This document shows positions 6,903-15,347 of a stretch of 32,442 nt of DNA, in pieces. Where the stretch lies: the NCBI GenBank assembly GCA_910588865.1, contig CAJUSJ010000042.1:1-32442 (forward strand), in the 5' to 3' direction. A program made the position numbers and the translations under genes. Source of the DNA: an uncultured Lachnospiraceae bacterium (GTDB taxonomy: Bacteria > Bacillota > Clostridia > Lachnospirales > Lachnospiraceae). The stretch's first letter is position 1. Each line of letters begins with the position of its first letter. Below the pieces are notes generated by a model. That model saw only the letters and a list, made by a program, of their open reading frames with translations, made no database searches and was not told the origin of the DNA.

Positions 6903-8951
6903 ATGAGCAAGGAACAAGAGTTTAAACAGAAAATACTGATTGCCGACGACTCTGAAATGAACAGGTCGATTCTGGCCGATATGCTTGAAAGCGAATACGA
7001 GATCATTGAGGCGGAGAACGGAGTAGAGGCTATTGCCTGTATCCAGAAACATGGCCCTGAGCTTTCCCTGATCCTGCTTGATATCGTGATGCCGGAGCTT
7101 GACGGATTCGGAGTGCTGGAAGTGATGAACAGGCACCATTGGATTGATGAGATCCCGGTCATTATGATTTCATCGGAAAGCAGTTCTTTCCATGTGGAGC
7201 GGGCGTATGAGCTCGGAATTACAGATTACATAAGCAGGCCGTTTGACGCGGTGATTGTCCACCACAGGGTGGTAAATACCATAGTCCTGTACGCCAAACA
7301 GAAAAAATTGGCAGCTCTGGTCATGGAGCAGATCGACGAGAAAGAGAAGCAGAGCAGCCTGATGATCGACATCCTCAGTCATATAGTAGAATTCAGAAAC
7401 GGAGAGAGCGGGCTCCATGTGCTTCACATCCGCGCTCTGACAGAGCTTTTGTTAAAACATCTCAACCGGGTATCAGACAAGTACCGCTTTACACAGGAAG
7501 AGATTTCCATGATCTGTATCGCGTCAGCTCTTCACGATATCGGAAAGATCTCTATTCCAGGGGAGATCCTAAACAAGCCGGGGCGTTTGACCAAGGAAGA
7601 GTTTGAGACCATGAAGACCCACACCACCATAGGCGCGGAGATGTTGGAGAAACTGTCTTTCCACCAGGAGGAGCCTTTGGTGAAGGAGGCTTACGCCATC
7701 TGCCGGTGGCACCATGAACGGTATGACGGCAGGGGCTATCCCGACGGACTGAAAGGCGACGAGATCCCCATCCACGCCCAGATCGTGGCTCTGGCGGATG
7801 TTTACGATGCCCTGACAAGCGAGAGGGTCTACAAAAAGGCGTTTCCCCACGAGGAAGCGATCCGCATGATCTGCAACGGGGAGTGCGGCGCGTTCAATCC
7901 TCTTCTGCTTCAGTGTCTCAATGAGATCGCGGATACTTTGCAGGAGAATTTAAATAATACCAAGACAGGACAGATCGACGAGCAGGAGCTTCAGGATATT
8001 TTGGAGGAGAAGCTTCAGCCCAAGGATAATCCGGCTTCAGAGAGGACGCTGCAGCTTCTGGAACATGAGCGGATGAAGTGCAGTTTTTACGCTTCCATGT
8101 CAGAGGAGATCCAGTTTGAGTACAGCGTTACGCCTCCTATACTCACTTTGTCGGAGTGGGGAGCCGAGAGGCTGGGACTTCCGGAGCTGATCATGGATCC
8201 CCTGGAAGATGAGCGGGTCACAGCCATCATGGATCTGGAAGAGATAAAGAAGCTGGGAGATATTCTTCACAGCACATACCAGAAGAATCCTGTGGTGAAG
8301 TATGACTGCAAAGCTAATATAGGCGGTGAGGCAAGGTGGATGAGGATCGTGGTCCAGGCCCTTGAGTCTTCCGAGGAGAACCCTGAGTATACGGGAGTCA
8401 TCGGAAAGGCTGTGGATATCCACGAAGCCAGGATGCGGCTTGACGCTCTGGAGAAGCTGGCCTCCCACGACACCCTGACCAAGCTTCTGACCATGGATTA
8501 CGCGGAGAAGAGGATCCGGGAGCGTCTGGCCATAAACACAGGGGACAGCTATGTGCTTCTGCTTCTTGACGTGGATAACATCAAGGAGGCCAATGACAGC
8601 AGGGGAAGAATGTTTGGGGATCAGATCCTGGTTCATGTGGCGGAGCTTCTGCGCCTGAATGTGGCGGAGCTGGATATCGCCGCCAGGATCAGCGGAGATG
8701 AATTCCTGGTCCTTACAAAAGGCAGGCCCGGCGAGAAGGGGGCTGCCCAGTGGATCATGTCGACCCTGGAAGGTGAGTATGAAGGGTTTAAGGTTTCCGT
8801 ATGCGTGGGAGCCGCCGCTTCAGAAGATGTGGGGGCGGATTATGATAAACTGTTTAAAGAGGCAGACAAGGCTCTGCTCATGGCAAAACGGCGGGGCGCG
8901 GGGCAGTTTTGCGTCTATAAAGACAGTATGATGGAGGAGAAAGACCTATGA
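6903..8951 (+). CDS. Response regulator with HD-GYP, PAS-like and GGDEF domains (c-di-GMP turnover)
   Basis: The start is ATG 6903 (MSKEQEF), with GAGGAAGG 7 nt upstream, rather than the TTG at 6882; the product is 682 residues. The order is REC (8-130), with Asp15/Asp16 and phospho-acceptor Asp60; HD-GYP (about 150-340), with His211-Asp212 and HHERYDGRGYP at 270-280; a PAS-like region (about 395-510); and GGDEF (about 520-675). HD-GYP enzymes hydrolyse cyclic di-GMP; GGDEF domains make it. Two deviations matter. The GGDEF signature is SGDEF (597-601), which may weaken or abolish synthesis. The REC lysine normally before Pro-Phe is Arg112. The next gene, an Hpt protein, overlaps by ATGA. Net activity is most likely phosphodiesterase, by inference. 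Confidence 0.93.
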   Translation: MSKEQEFKQKILIADDSEMNRSILADMLESEYEIIEAENGVEAIACIQKHGPELSLILLDIVMPELDGFGVLEVMNRHHWIDEIPVIMISSESSSFHVERAYELGITDYISRPFDAVIVHHRVVNTIVLYAKQKKLAALVMEQIDEKEKQSSLMIDILSHIVEFRNGESGLHVLHIRALTELLLKHLNRVSDKYRFTQEEISMICIASALHDIGKISIPGEILNKPGRLTKEEFETMKTHTTIGAEMLEKLSFHQEEPLVKEAYAICRWHHERYDGRGYPDGLKGDEIPIHAQIVALADVYDALTSERVYKKAFPHEEAIRMICNGECGAFNPLLLQCLNEIADTLQENLNNTKTGQIDEQELQDILEEKLQPKDNPASERTLQLLEHERMKCSFYASMSEEIQFEYSVTPPILTLSEWGAERLGLPELIMDPLEDERVTAIMDLEEIKKLGDILHSTYQKNPVVKYDCKANIGGEARWMRIVVQALESSEENPEYTGVIGKAVDIHEARMRLDALEKLASHDTLTKLLTMDYAEKRIRERLAINTGDSYVLLLLDVDNIKEANDSRGRMFGDQILVHVAELLRLNVAELDIAARISGDEFLVLTKGRPGEKGAAQWIMSTLEGEYEGFKVSVCVGAAASEDVGADYDKLFKEADKALLMAKRRGAGQFCVYKDSMMEEKDL

Positions 8952-9310
8952 GCTTAGTAGATTGTTATAAATCTCTGGAAGGTGATTATGAAGATGTGGT
9001 GGGCCGTCTGCGCAGTGAGAGGCTGGTCCAGAAATTTGTTCTCAAATTTTTGAATGACGGAAGCTATGATCTTTTGTGCTCTTCTCTTGAGGCGGAGGAT
9101 TATAAGGAGGCGTTCCGGGCTTCCCATACCATAAAGGGAGTTTGCCAGAACTTAAGCTTTACAAAACTGTACCATTCAAGCCATGAGCTGACAGAGGCCC
9201 TTAGAGGCGGCTGGAGTCCCGAGGCCGCTCCGTTGGTGGAGCGGGTCAAGAAGGATTATGAACAGACAGTAGCCGCGATCCGGGAGCTGCAGGCGGAAGT
9301 GGGAGGCTGA
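8948..9310 (+). CDS. Histidine phosphotransfer (Hpt) domain protein
   Basis: This 120-residue helical protein relays phosphoryl groups between receiver domains. The Hpt signature SHTIKGVCQNL is present with the phosphorylatable His60. Helices on both sides match a four-helix bundle, and no other domain is attached. Its ATG overlaps the stop of the preceding regulator (ATGA at 8948-8951), so the two are translationally coupled. The hybrid kinase begins 50 bp downstream. The expected relay is kinase His, kinase receiver Asp, this His60, then Asp60 of the regulator. That order follows from established phosphorelay logic and has not been shown here. Confidence 0.9.
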   Translation: MSLVDCYKSLEGDYEDVVGRLRSERLVQKFVLKFLNDGSYDLLCSSLEAEDYKEAFRASHTIKGVCQNLSFTKLYHSSHELTEALRGGWSPEAAPLVERVKKDYEQTVAAIRELQAEVGG

Positions 9311-9360
9311 GAGAGGCCTTGCTGACCACAGGGGGCGGCAGGGCTGGGGAGATATGATAT

Positions 9361-11898
9361 ATGATGAGAGATAAGATAACCCGTTTTTTATCGGTCAGCG
9401 TCGCTGGCTTGACGATCCTGTGTGCCGCGGTGTTTATTTTCTTGGCGCATTATATGAACCGAACCAGTGCCCAGACCATACATGATGTGGGAACCATCTA
9501 CATGACGGGGATGAATGAGCGGATTTCCATGCATTTTCATACCACCATTGAGCAGCGGCTGTCCCAGGTAGAAAATCTTTTGGAGTTTTATGGGGAGGAT
9601 ACAGAAGATAAGGGGGCAGTGAACGATAGACTGGCCTATGGGGCAAAGGCCAGAGGGTTTGAGAGTCTGGCGTTTTGTTCGGACGACGGTCAGTTTAAGA
9701 TGCTGTACGGAAAAGCCATAAAGATCACGGACCCGGAACCGTTTATGCGGTCTTTGGGAGCCCAGGAGAAAAAAGTGGCGGTGGGAACGGACGCTGACGG
9801 AAAGAACATGGTCTATCTGGGGATTCCCGCGGGTTATGTCATGTCTGACGGAGAGATGAGCAGGGCGCTGGTAGCCGGCCTTCCCGTGGACTATATCAGT
9901 GAGATGCTTGCCCTGGATAAAAGCAATACCCTTGTGTATTCCCATATTATCCGCAAGGATGGCAGCTTTGTAATCCGAAGCGGCGAGGCCTTCCGGCAAA
10001 GCTATTTTCAGCGGATCAAGGCTATTGTGGAGGAGGCGGGCGGCAGCAATGGGGATATGTATGTAGAAGAGTTGTCCGCCGCCATGGCGGCGGACCAGGA
10101 CTACTCCCAGGTGCTGGCGATCGGAGGGGAACGGCGTCATTTGTACTGTGCCAAGCTCCCTTATTCCGAGTGGTATCTGGTGACGATCATGCCGTATGAC
10201 ACCCTCAACGACACGGTAGGCCGTTTGAACCGGCAATGGGGGGTCATGGTCTTTGTGAGCTGCGGCATTGTCCTGCTGAGCCTTCTCGCGGTCTTTGTCA
10301 GATATTTTAAGATGACCAGGATGCAGCTTAAGGAGGTGGAGCAGGCCCGCCACGAGGCCGTGGAGGCCAACAAGGCGAAAAGCGAGTTTTTGTCCAACAT
10401 GAGCCATGATATCAGGACTCCCATGAACGCCATTGTGGGGATGACCGCCATAGCCATCGCCAACGCGGATAATCAGGCTCAGGTTCACAACTGTCTGAGG
10501 AAGATCGCCATGTCCAGCAAGCATCTTCTGGGATTGATCAACGATGTGCTGGATATGTCCAAAATCGAGAGCGGGAAGATGACCCTGAACATGGATCAGG
10601 TATCTCTTCGGGAGGCCATGGACGGCATTGTCAGCATCGTCCAGCCTCAGGTGAAGGCCAAGAGCCAGAGTTTCGATGTGCGGATCCACGATATCTCCGC
10701 GGAGAATGTGTGCTGTGACAGTGTGCGCTTAAACCAGATCCTTTTGAATCTCCTGTCCAATGCCATCAAGTTCACGCCGGAGAAGGGTTCCATATCTCTT
10801 TCTCTCTGGCAGGAACCTTCCCCCAGGGGGAGCGATTATACAAGATGTCATATCGAGGTGGCGGATAACGGCATTGGTATGGCACCGGATTTTAAGGATA
10901 AAATTTTTGAATCCTTTGTCAGGGAGGACCGCACCAGGGTTCACAAGACAGAAGGGACCGGTCTGGGTCTGGCTATTACCAAATATATTGTGGATGCCAT
11001 GGAGGGAACCATTGAGGTGGAGAGCCAACAGGGGCACGGGTCCAGGTTCTGTGTCATTCTGGACCTTGAGGAGGCCGTGATCCAGGAAGTGGATATGGTT
11101 CTTCCGTCCTGGAGCATGCTGGTGGTGGATGATGATCATATGCTCTGCCAGAACGCGGTGTCCATCCTGAAGAGCATTGGGGTGGAAGCGGAATGGACCA
11201 TGGATGGAGAGACCGCTCTTGAGAGGATTGAGGAGCGCCATAATAAGAATCAGGATTACCAGATCGTGCTCATAGACTGGAAACTTCCGGGGATCGACGG
11301 CATTGAGACAGCCAGGCGGATCACGAAAAGGCTGAAAAAAGATATTCCCATTATCCTGATCTCCGCGTATGACTGGAACGACATTGAGGAGGAGGCCAGG
11401 GCGGCGGGGATCAGTGGATTCATATCCAAGCCCCTGTTTAAGTCCACCCTGTTTTACAGCCTGAGGGAGTACATGGGGATGGCAAAGAGAGATGGGGAAG
11501 AAAAGTCGGATAAGGAGCTTAATGGCCGTAAGATCCTTGTGGCGGAGGACAATGAGCTGAACTGGGAGATCGCCTCAGAGCTTTTGTCGGAGCTGGGACT
11601 GGATTTGGACTGGGCGGAGAATGGACAGATCTGTGTGGACAAGTTCGAAAGTTCCGCCCCCGGGTATTATGACGCAGTGCTGATGGATCTTCGGATGCCT
11701 GTGATGACAGGTTATGAGGCGGCGGTCGCCATACGGAAGATGGACAGGCCGGATGCGGATATCCCCATCATCGCCATGACCGCGGATGCCTTCGCGGAGG
11801 ATATAAAGAGATGCTTAGAACACGGGATGAATGCCCACATGGCGAAACCCATTGATGTGGCGGAGACCGCCAGGATGCTTAGAAAATTTATCAGATAA
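9361..11898 (+). CDS. Hybrid sensor histidine kinase with two receiver domains
   Basis: This 845-residue membrane kinase has a transmembrane helix at about 9-31, an extracytoplasmic sensor region (about 32-292, Cache/PAS-like by length and position) and a second helix at about 294-316. A HisKA domain follows, with phospho-acceptor His349 in SNMSHDIRTPMN. The ATPase domain has its N box at about 459-470 (LLNLLSNAIKFT), DNGIGM at 502-507 and GTGLGLAI at 532-539. Two receiver domains end the protein: REC1 with Asp639 and Lys690 (FISKPL), and REC2 with Asp776 and Lys829 (MAKPID). Both look complete. GGGGAG precedes ATG 9361. It forms a three-gene signalling unit with the Hpt and HD-GYP proteins. 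The ligand sensed is unknown. Confidence 0.93.
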   Translation: MMRDKITRFLSVSVAGLTILCAAVFIFLAHYMNRTSAQTIHDVGTIYMTGMNERISMHFHTTIEQRLSQVENLLEFYGEDTEDKGAVNDRLAYGAKARGFESLAFCSDDGQFKMLYGKAIKITDPEPFMRSLGAQEKKVAVGTDADGKNMVYLGIPAGYVMSDGEMSRALVAGLPVDYISEMLALDKSNTLVYSHIIRKDGSFVIRSGEAFRQSYFQRIKAIVEEAGGSNGDMYVEELSAAMAADQDYSQVLAIGGERRHLYCAKLPYSEWYLVTIMPYDTLNDTVGRLNRQWGVMVFVSCGIVLLSLLAVFVRYFKMTRMQLKEVEQARHEAVEANKAKSEFLSNMSHDIRTPMNAIVGMTAIAIANADNQAQVHNCLRKIAMSSKHLLGLINDVLDMSKIESGKMTLNMDQVSLREAMDGIVSIVQPQVKAKSQSFDVRIHDISAENVCCDSVRLNQILLNLLSNAIKFTPEKGSISLSLWQEPSPRGSDYTRCHIEVADNGIGMAPDFKDKIFESFVREDRTRVHKTEGTGLGLAITKYIVDAMEGTIEVESQQGHGSRFCVILDLEEAVIQEVDMVLPSWSMLVVDDDHMLCQNAVSILKSIGVEAEWTMDGETALERIEERHNKNQDYQIVLIDWKLPGIDGIETARRITKRLKKDIPIILISAYDWNDIEEEARAAGISGFISKPLFKSTLFYSLREYMGMAKRDGEEKSDKELNGRKILVAEDNELNWEIASELLSELGLDLDWAENGQICVDKFESSAPGYYDAVLMDLRMPVMTGYEAAVAIRKMDRPDADIPIIAMTADAFAEDIKRCLEHGMNAHMAKPIDVAETARMLRKFIR

Positions 11899-11902
11899 AG
11901 AT

Positions 11903-11942
11903 ACGTCCTCTGTCAGGGAGATGATGACAGGGGACGTTTTTT
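11903..11942 (+). terminator. Rho-independent terminator after the hybrid kinase
   Basis: A 13-bp stem (ACGTCCTCTGTCA with TGACAGGGGACGT, one T-G pair) is followed by a T run ending at 11942. It faces the minus-strand terminator of the tRNA pair. Confidence 0.9.
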
Positions 11943-11947
11943 GGATA

Positions 11948-11964
11948 CCCCGCCCCGTGTACAT
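11948..11964 (-). repeat. GC-rich dispersed repeat, short copy 2
   Basis: On the minus strand ATGTACACGGGGCGGGG begins at the base after the T-tract of the tRNA-Met terminator. It shares the first 15 bases with copy 3 at 22759. The hairpin part of the repeat is absent, because the kinase terminator lies immediately beyond. Confidence 0.7.
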
Positions 11965-11996
11965 AAAAAAACATCTGCCAATTCGACAGATGTTTT
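11965..11996 (-). terminator. Rho-independent terminator of the tRNA-Val/tRNA-Met unit
   Basis: On the minus strand AAAACATCTG pairs with CAGATGTTTT and the T run continues to seven. It starts 3 nt after the mature 3' end of tRNA-Met. Confidence 0.88.
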
Positions 11997-11998
11997 AG

Positions 11999-12072
11999 TA
12001 GCGGAAGGGAGATTTGAACTCTCGACACTACGGGTATGAACCGTATGCTCTAGCCAACTGAGCTATTCCGCC
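11999..12072 (-). tRNA. tRNA-Met (anticodon CAT, elongator type)
   Basis: This gene of 74 nt folds as a cloverleaf: acceptor GGCGGAA/TTCCGCT (G-T at 1:72), D arm GCTC/GAGC, anticodon stem TACGG/CCGTA with loop TTCATAC, and T loop TTCAAAT. The 1:72 G-T pair and paired D arm suggest elongator rather than initiator; tRNA-Ile2 with a modified CAT cannot be excluded by sequence alone. The T stem has one A-C mismatch (50:64). The CCA end is not encoded. Confidence 0.93.
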
Positions 12073-12089
12073 ATATAATATTTTCGGTA

Positions 12090-12162
12090 TGGGGCCTATA
12101 GGGCTCGAACCTATGACCCTCTGCTTGTAAGGCAGATGCTCTCCCAGCTGAGCTAAGACCCC
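12090..12162 (-). tRNA. tRNA-Val (anticodon TAC)
   Basis: This gene of 73 nt has acceptor GGGGTCT/AGGCCCC, D arm GCTC/GAGC, anticodon stem TCTGC/GCAGA with loop CTTACAA, T stem ATAGG/CCTAT and T loop TTCGAGC. CCA is not encoded. It is transcribed first, 17 nt before tRNA-Met. Confidence 0.96.
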
Positions 12163-12195
12163 ATAACGCCCCGCCGCTCTTGCGACTGCTTTGTT

Positions 12196-12224
12196 AGTAT
12201 AATTGATATCCGAATAATTGTCAA
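12196..12224 (-). promoter_or_regulatory. Promoter of the tRNA-Val/tRNA-Met unit
   Basis: On the minus strand TTGACA (12224-12219), a 17-bp spacer and TATACT (12201-12196). This is close to consensus, as expected for a stable RNA promoter. Confidence 0.85.
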
Positions 12225-12301
12225 CACTTTTTTGACATTTTTTTATAAAAAATTTCAAGAGATTTTTAAGGAAAAGGAAAAGAGCTGTCAAAGGGGCAAT
12301 C

Positions 12302-12330
12302 TTGCGGTCAATGGCAAAATATGTTATACT
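12302..12330 (+). promoter_or_regulatory. Promoter of the lipid kinase gene
   Basis: TTGCGG (12302-12307), a 17-bp spacer, TATACT (12325-12330), with an extended -10 (TG at 12322-12323). It is divergent from the tRNA promoter. Confidence 0.7.
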
Positions 12331-12356
12331 GTAAAACAATTGGAGAGGAGGCTGTC

Positions 12357-13280
12357 ATGTACTATTTTATTGTAAACCCTGACGCCGGAAGCGGTCAGAG
12401 CGGCAAAACATGGAAAAAATTAGAAAGGCAGCTGAATCACCTGAGGATCGAATACCAGGCGTTCCTCACGGAAAAACAGGGAGATGCCATGGCGGAGGCG
12501 GCCCGTCTGACAGAAGGGTGCAGGGAACCCAGGATCATTATCACGGTGGGCGGGGATGGAACCATGAATGAGGTTCTGGATGGACTGGTCTTCTGCGGAC
12601 CCGTGACCCTCGGATATATACCCACCGGCCTGGGCAATGATCTGGCAAGAAGTTTAAAGCTGCCCAGAAAGCCTTCCAGATGCTTAAAGAAGATTCTCAA
12701 TCCCAAATATCACAAGCTTTTGGACTACGGGGTGATGTGCTACGGAGAGAGGCTGGAGCACAGGCGTTTTTTAGTCAGCGCCGGCATCGGTATGGACGGG
12801 GCGGTGTGCCATGAGATGGCGGATTTGAAGTGGCAGCAGACATTTAACCGGCTGGGTTTGGGTAAACTGTGTTATGGGGCCGCCGGCGTGAGGCAGCTTA
12901 TGGCGGCCTGCCCTGTGAAAGGGTATCTTCTGTTGGATGGGGCCCAGAAGGTGGAGCTGAACCATATTTATTTCATATCCACCCATATCCATCCGTTTGA
13001 AGGGGGCGGATTCAAGTTTGCTCCGTCCGCGGACCCCTGTGACGGCAAGCTGACTCTCTGTGTGGTTCATCACAGCGCCAAGGCCAGGCTGATTCCTTTT
13101 CTGGCCAGTTCCTTTATGGGGCACCAGAAGAAGTACAGGGGGGTCCGGTGCTATAACTGTCAGGAGGTGGAGATCCACCTTGAGCATTCCATGCCGGTTC
13201 ACGCGGATGGGGAGAGCTGCGGCTGCCGGCAGGAGGTTCAGATCAGATGTATTCCGGGCAAAGTGCGGATGATCGTGTAG
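12357..13280 (+). CDS. Diacylglycerol kinase-family lipid kinase (YegS/DgkB-like)
   Basis: This 307-residue soluble kinase phosphorylates a lipid alcohol such as diacylglycerol with ATP, recycling it into phospholipid synthesis. The start is ATG 12357 (MYYFIVNPDAGSG), behind GAGAGGAGG; the frame is open further upstream but lies inside the promoter. The nucleotide-binding motif GGDGTMNE is at 65-72, preceded by the NPDAGSG loop and followed by PTGLGNDLARS at 89-99. These are the signatures of the DAGK catalytic family. It has its own extended -10 promoter. IspF follows after 77 bp on the same strand. The exact lipid substrate cannot be read from sequence. Confidence 0.9.
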   Translation: MYYFIVNPDAGSGQSGKTWKKLERQLNHLRIEYQAFLTEKQGDAMAEAARLTEGCREPRIIITVGGDGTMNEVLDGLVFCGPVTLGYIPTGLGNDLARSLKLPRKPSRCLKKILNPKYHKLLDYGVMCYGERLEHRRFLVSAGIGMDGAVCHEMADLKWQQTFNRLGLGKLCYGAAGVRQLMAACPVKGYLLLDGAQKVELNHIYFISTHIHPFEGGGFKFAPSADPCDGKLTLCVVHHSAKARLIPFLASSFMGHQKKYRGVRCYNCQEVEIHLEHSMPVHADGESCGCRQEVQIRCIPGKVRMIV

Positions 13281-13357
13281 GCGGCGGAAGAGCTTGGCCC
13301 ATAAAAGAGGCAAACAGGGAAATGATAGAAATGATAGAATAGAGAAAGGGAATCTAT

Positions 13358-13951
13358 ATGAGAGTAGGACAGGGATATGATGTACACCGCCTGACGGAAG
13401 GGAGAAAGCTGATCTTAGGCGGGGTAGAGGTGCCCTTTGACAAGGGGCTGCTGGGACATTCTGACGCTGACGTCCTGGTCCACGCGGTTATGGACGCGCT
13501 TTTGGGTGCCGGGGCTTTAGGGGATATCGGACAGCATTTTCCGGACACAGACCCGGCATATGAGGGGATCTCCAGCATAGAACTGCTGAGGCGGGTAGGG
13601 GCTTTGCTGGAGGAGAAGGGGTATGTGGTGGAGAATATTGACGCCACCATTATTGCCCAGCGGCCCAAGATGGCTCCTTACCGGCCCGCTATGGTGAGGA
13701 ATATAGCCCGGGCCCTGAAGCTGTCAGAGGACAGGGTGAGCGTGAAGGCCACCACAGAGGAAGGCCTGGGATTTACGGGGAGCGGCCAGGGGATCGCGTC
13801 TTGGGCCATTACCTTATTGACATCTCCAACCGATTACTGTTATGATTACAAGATGGAGGCAGACAGGTGCTCTGGGTGCTGCCATGGGGAATCCCAGAGA
13901 CATGGTGCCGTGAATAATCAAGTTGAGGAGGAAGACCATGAAGATCTTTAA
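13358..13951 (+). CDS. ispF: 2-C-methyl-D-erythritol 2,4-cyclodiphosphate synthase with an unusual C-terminal tail
   Basis: IspF closes the cyclodiphosphate ring in the MEP pathway to isoprenoid precursors and works as a trimer with a zinc site. Metal ligands Asp8 and His10 (YDVH) and His42 are present, with HSDADVLVHA at 34-43 and the C-terminal TGSGQGIASWAITLL motif. The family normally ends at about 157-160 residues; this frame runs to 197. The extra 40 residues are Cys-rich (C161, C171, C174, C175, with a CSGCC motif) then acidic, and do not look conserved. Their DNA contains a CTCTGGG/CCCAGAG stem (13870-13899) and the cysS ribosome binding site. The frame overlaps cysS by 14 nt. Loss of an ancestral stop codon is the simplest explanation. 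Confidence 0.93.
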   Translation: MRVGQGYDVHRLTEGRKLILGGVEVPFDKGLLGHSDADVLVHAVMDALLGAGALGDIGQHFPDTDPAYEGISSIELLRRVGALLEEKGYVVENIDATIIAQRPKMAPYRPAMVRNIARALKLSEDRVSVKATTEEGLGFTGSGQGIASWAITLLTSPTDYCYDYKMEADRCSGCCHGESQRHGAVNNQVEEEDHEDL

Positions 13952-15347
13952 TACGCTGACCGGGAGGAAGGAAGAATTTGTTCCCCTGGAACCGGGCAAG
14001 GTGAAGATGTATGTCTGCGGGCCTACGGTATATAACTTGATCCACATCGGCAATGCCAGACCCATGATCGTGTTTGACACGGTACGGCGTTATCTGGAAT
14101 ATAAAGGTTATGAGGTGAATTTTGTCTCTAATTTTACAGATGTGGATGACAAGATCATAAAGAAAGCTGTGGAGGAAGGAGTTGATTCAGCTGTTGTCTC
14201 CAGGCGGTATATAGAGGAGTGCCAAAAGGATATGGCTGCCATGAATGTGAAGCCGGCCACTGTCCACCCAAAGGCAACGGAGGAGATCGAAGGGATGCTG
14301 GAGCTGATTGAGACCCTGATCGGCAAAGGCCATGCTTACGCGGCGGCTGACGGCACCGTGTATTTTAGAACAAGTTCCTTTAAGGGTTACGGCAAGCTGT
14401 CCCACAAAAACCTAGATGAGCTCAGATCGGGTTTTCGGGAGATCAAGGTAACAGGGGAGGAGGGAAAGGAAGACCCGTCCGACTTTGTGCTGTGGAAGCC
14501 CAAGAAGGAGGGGGAGCCTTACTGGGAGTCCCCCTGGTGTCAGGGAAGGCCGGGATGGCATATCGAGTGCTCAGCCATGTCCAGAAAGTACTTGGGAGAG
14601 CAGATCGATATCCACGGCGGCGGGGAGGATCTTGTCTTTCCCCACCACGAGAACGAGATCGCCCAGAGCGAGGCCGCGAGCGGCAAGGAGTTCGCGAAGT
14701 ACTGGATGCATAACGGATTTTTAAATATTGACAACAAGAAGATGTCAAAGTCCCTGGGGAACTTTTTTACGGTCAGAGAGATCGGGGAGAGATTTGATCT
14801 CCAGGTGCTGCGGTTTTTCATGCTCAGCGCCCACTACCGGAGCCCCTTAAACTTCAGCGGGGAACTGATGGAGTCGTCAAAAAACGGGCTGGAGAGGATC
14901 CTCAACAGCGTCGACAGGCTGAGGGAGCTTAGGGAGAAGGCAGAGGAGAGGGAGGCCAGCCGGGAGGAAGAGAGGCTGTGCCGGACTGTGGGAGAGCTTC
15001 GGACCAAGTACGAAGAGGCCATGGAAGATGACTTTAACACCGCGGACGCGGTTTCCGCGGTATTTGAGGTGGTAAAGCTGGCCAATTCCACTGCTGGCCA
15101 GGACAGCGGCAGGGAGTATGTGGATTACCTCATACAGACCCTGGAGACCCTGTGCGCCATACTGGGCATCAACACCCAGCGGAAGGAAGAGTCCCTGGAT
15201 GAAGAGGTGGAGAAGCTGATCGCCGCCAGGCAGCAGGCCAGGAAAGAGAAGAATTTTGCCCTTGCGGACCAGATCCGCCAAAAGCTTCTGGATATGGGGA
15301 TTATTCTGGAGGATACAAGGGAAGGGGTCAAATGGAAGAAAGCATAA
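13938..15347 (+). CDS. cysS: Cysteinyl-tRNA synthetase
   Basis: This class I aminoacyl-tRNA synthetase of 469 residues charges tRNA-Cys. The start is ATG 13938 with GAGGAGG 7 nt upstream. The zinc ligands that select cysteine are Cys27, Cys211, His236 and Glu240. The HIGH motif appears as HIGN at 36-39 and KMSKS at 268-272. The C-terminal helical DALR-type region with its anticodon-binding extension is complete. Length is normal. The start overlaps the end of ispF and the stop overlaps the start of mrnC, so the cluster is translationally coupled. No T-box leader was found ahead of it. Confidence 0.97.
   Translation: MKIFNTLTGRKEEFVPLEPGKVKMYVCGPTVYNLIHIGNARPMIVFDTVRRYLEYKGYEVNFVSNFTDVDDKIIKKAVEEGVDSAVVSRRYIEECQKDMAAMNVKPATVHPKATEEIEGMLELIETLIGKGHAYAAADGTVYFRTSSFKGYGKLSHKNLDELRSGFREIKVTGEEGKEDPSDFVLWKPKKEGEPYWESPWCQGRPGWHIECSAMSRKYLGEQIDIHGGGEDLVFPHHENEIAQSEAASGKEFAKYWMHNGFLNIDNKKMSKSLGNFFTVREIGERFDLQVLRFFMLSAHYRSPLNFSGELMESSKNGLERILNSVDRLRELREKAEEREASREEERLCRTVGELRTKYEEAMEDDFNTADAVSAVFEVVKLANSTAGQDSGREYVDYLIQTLETLCAILGINTQRKEESLDEEVEKLIAARQQARKEKNFALADQIRQKLLDMGIILEDTREGVKWKKA

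Noticed and set aside
9388..10689. Long minus-strand frame (433 codons) opposite the hybrid kinase
   Set aside because: The plus strand carries a complete kinase with all motifs. The antisense frame is His/Leu-rich, has no recognisable family and is a GC-driven shadow.
12028..12339. 103-codon minus-strand frame across the tRNA region
   Set aside because: It is read through two complete tRNA genes and their promoter, so it is a chance frame.
13800..13937. T-box leader ahead of cysS
   Set aside because: The conserved T-box sequence (AGGGTGGNACCGCG) is absent, and the region is read as part of the ispF frame.
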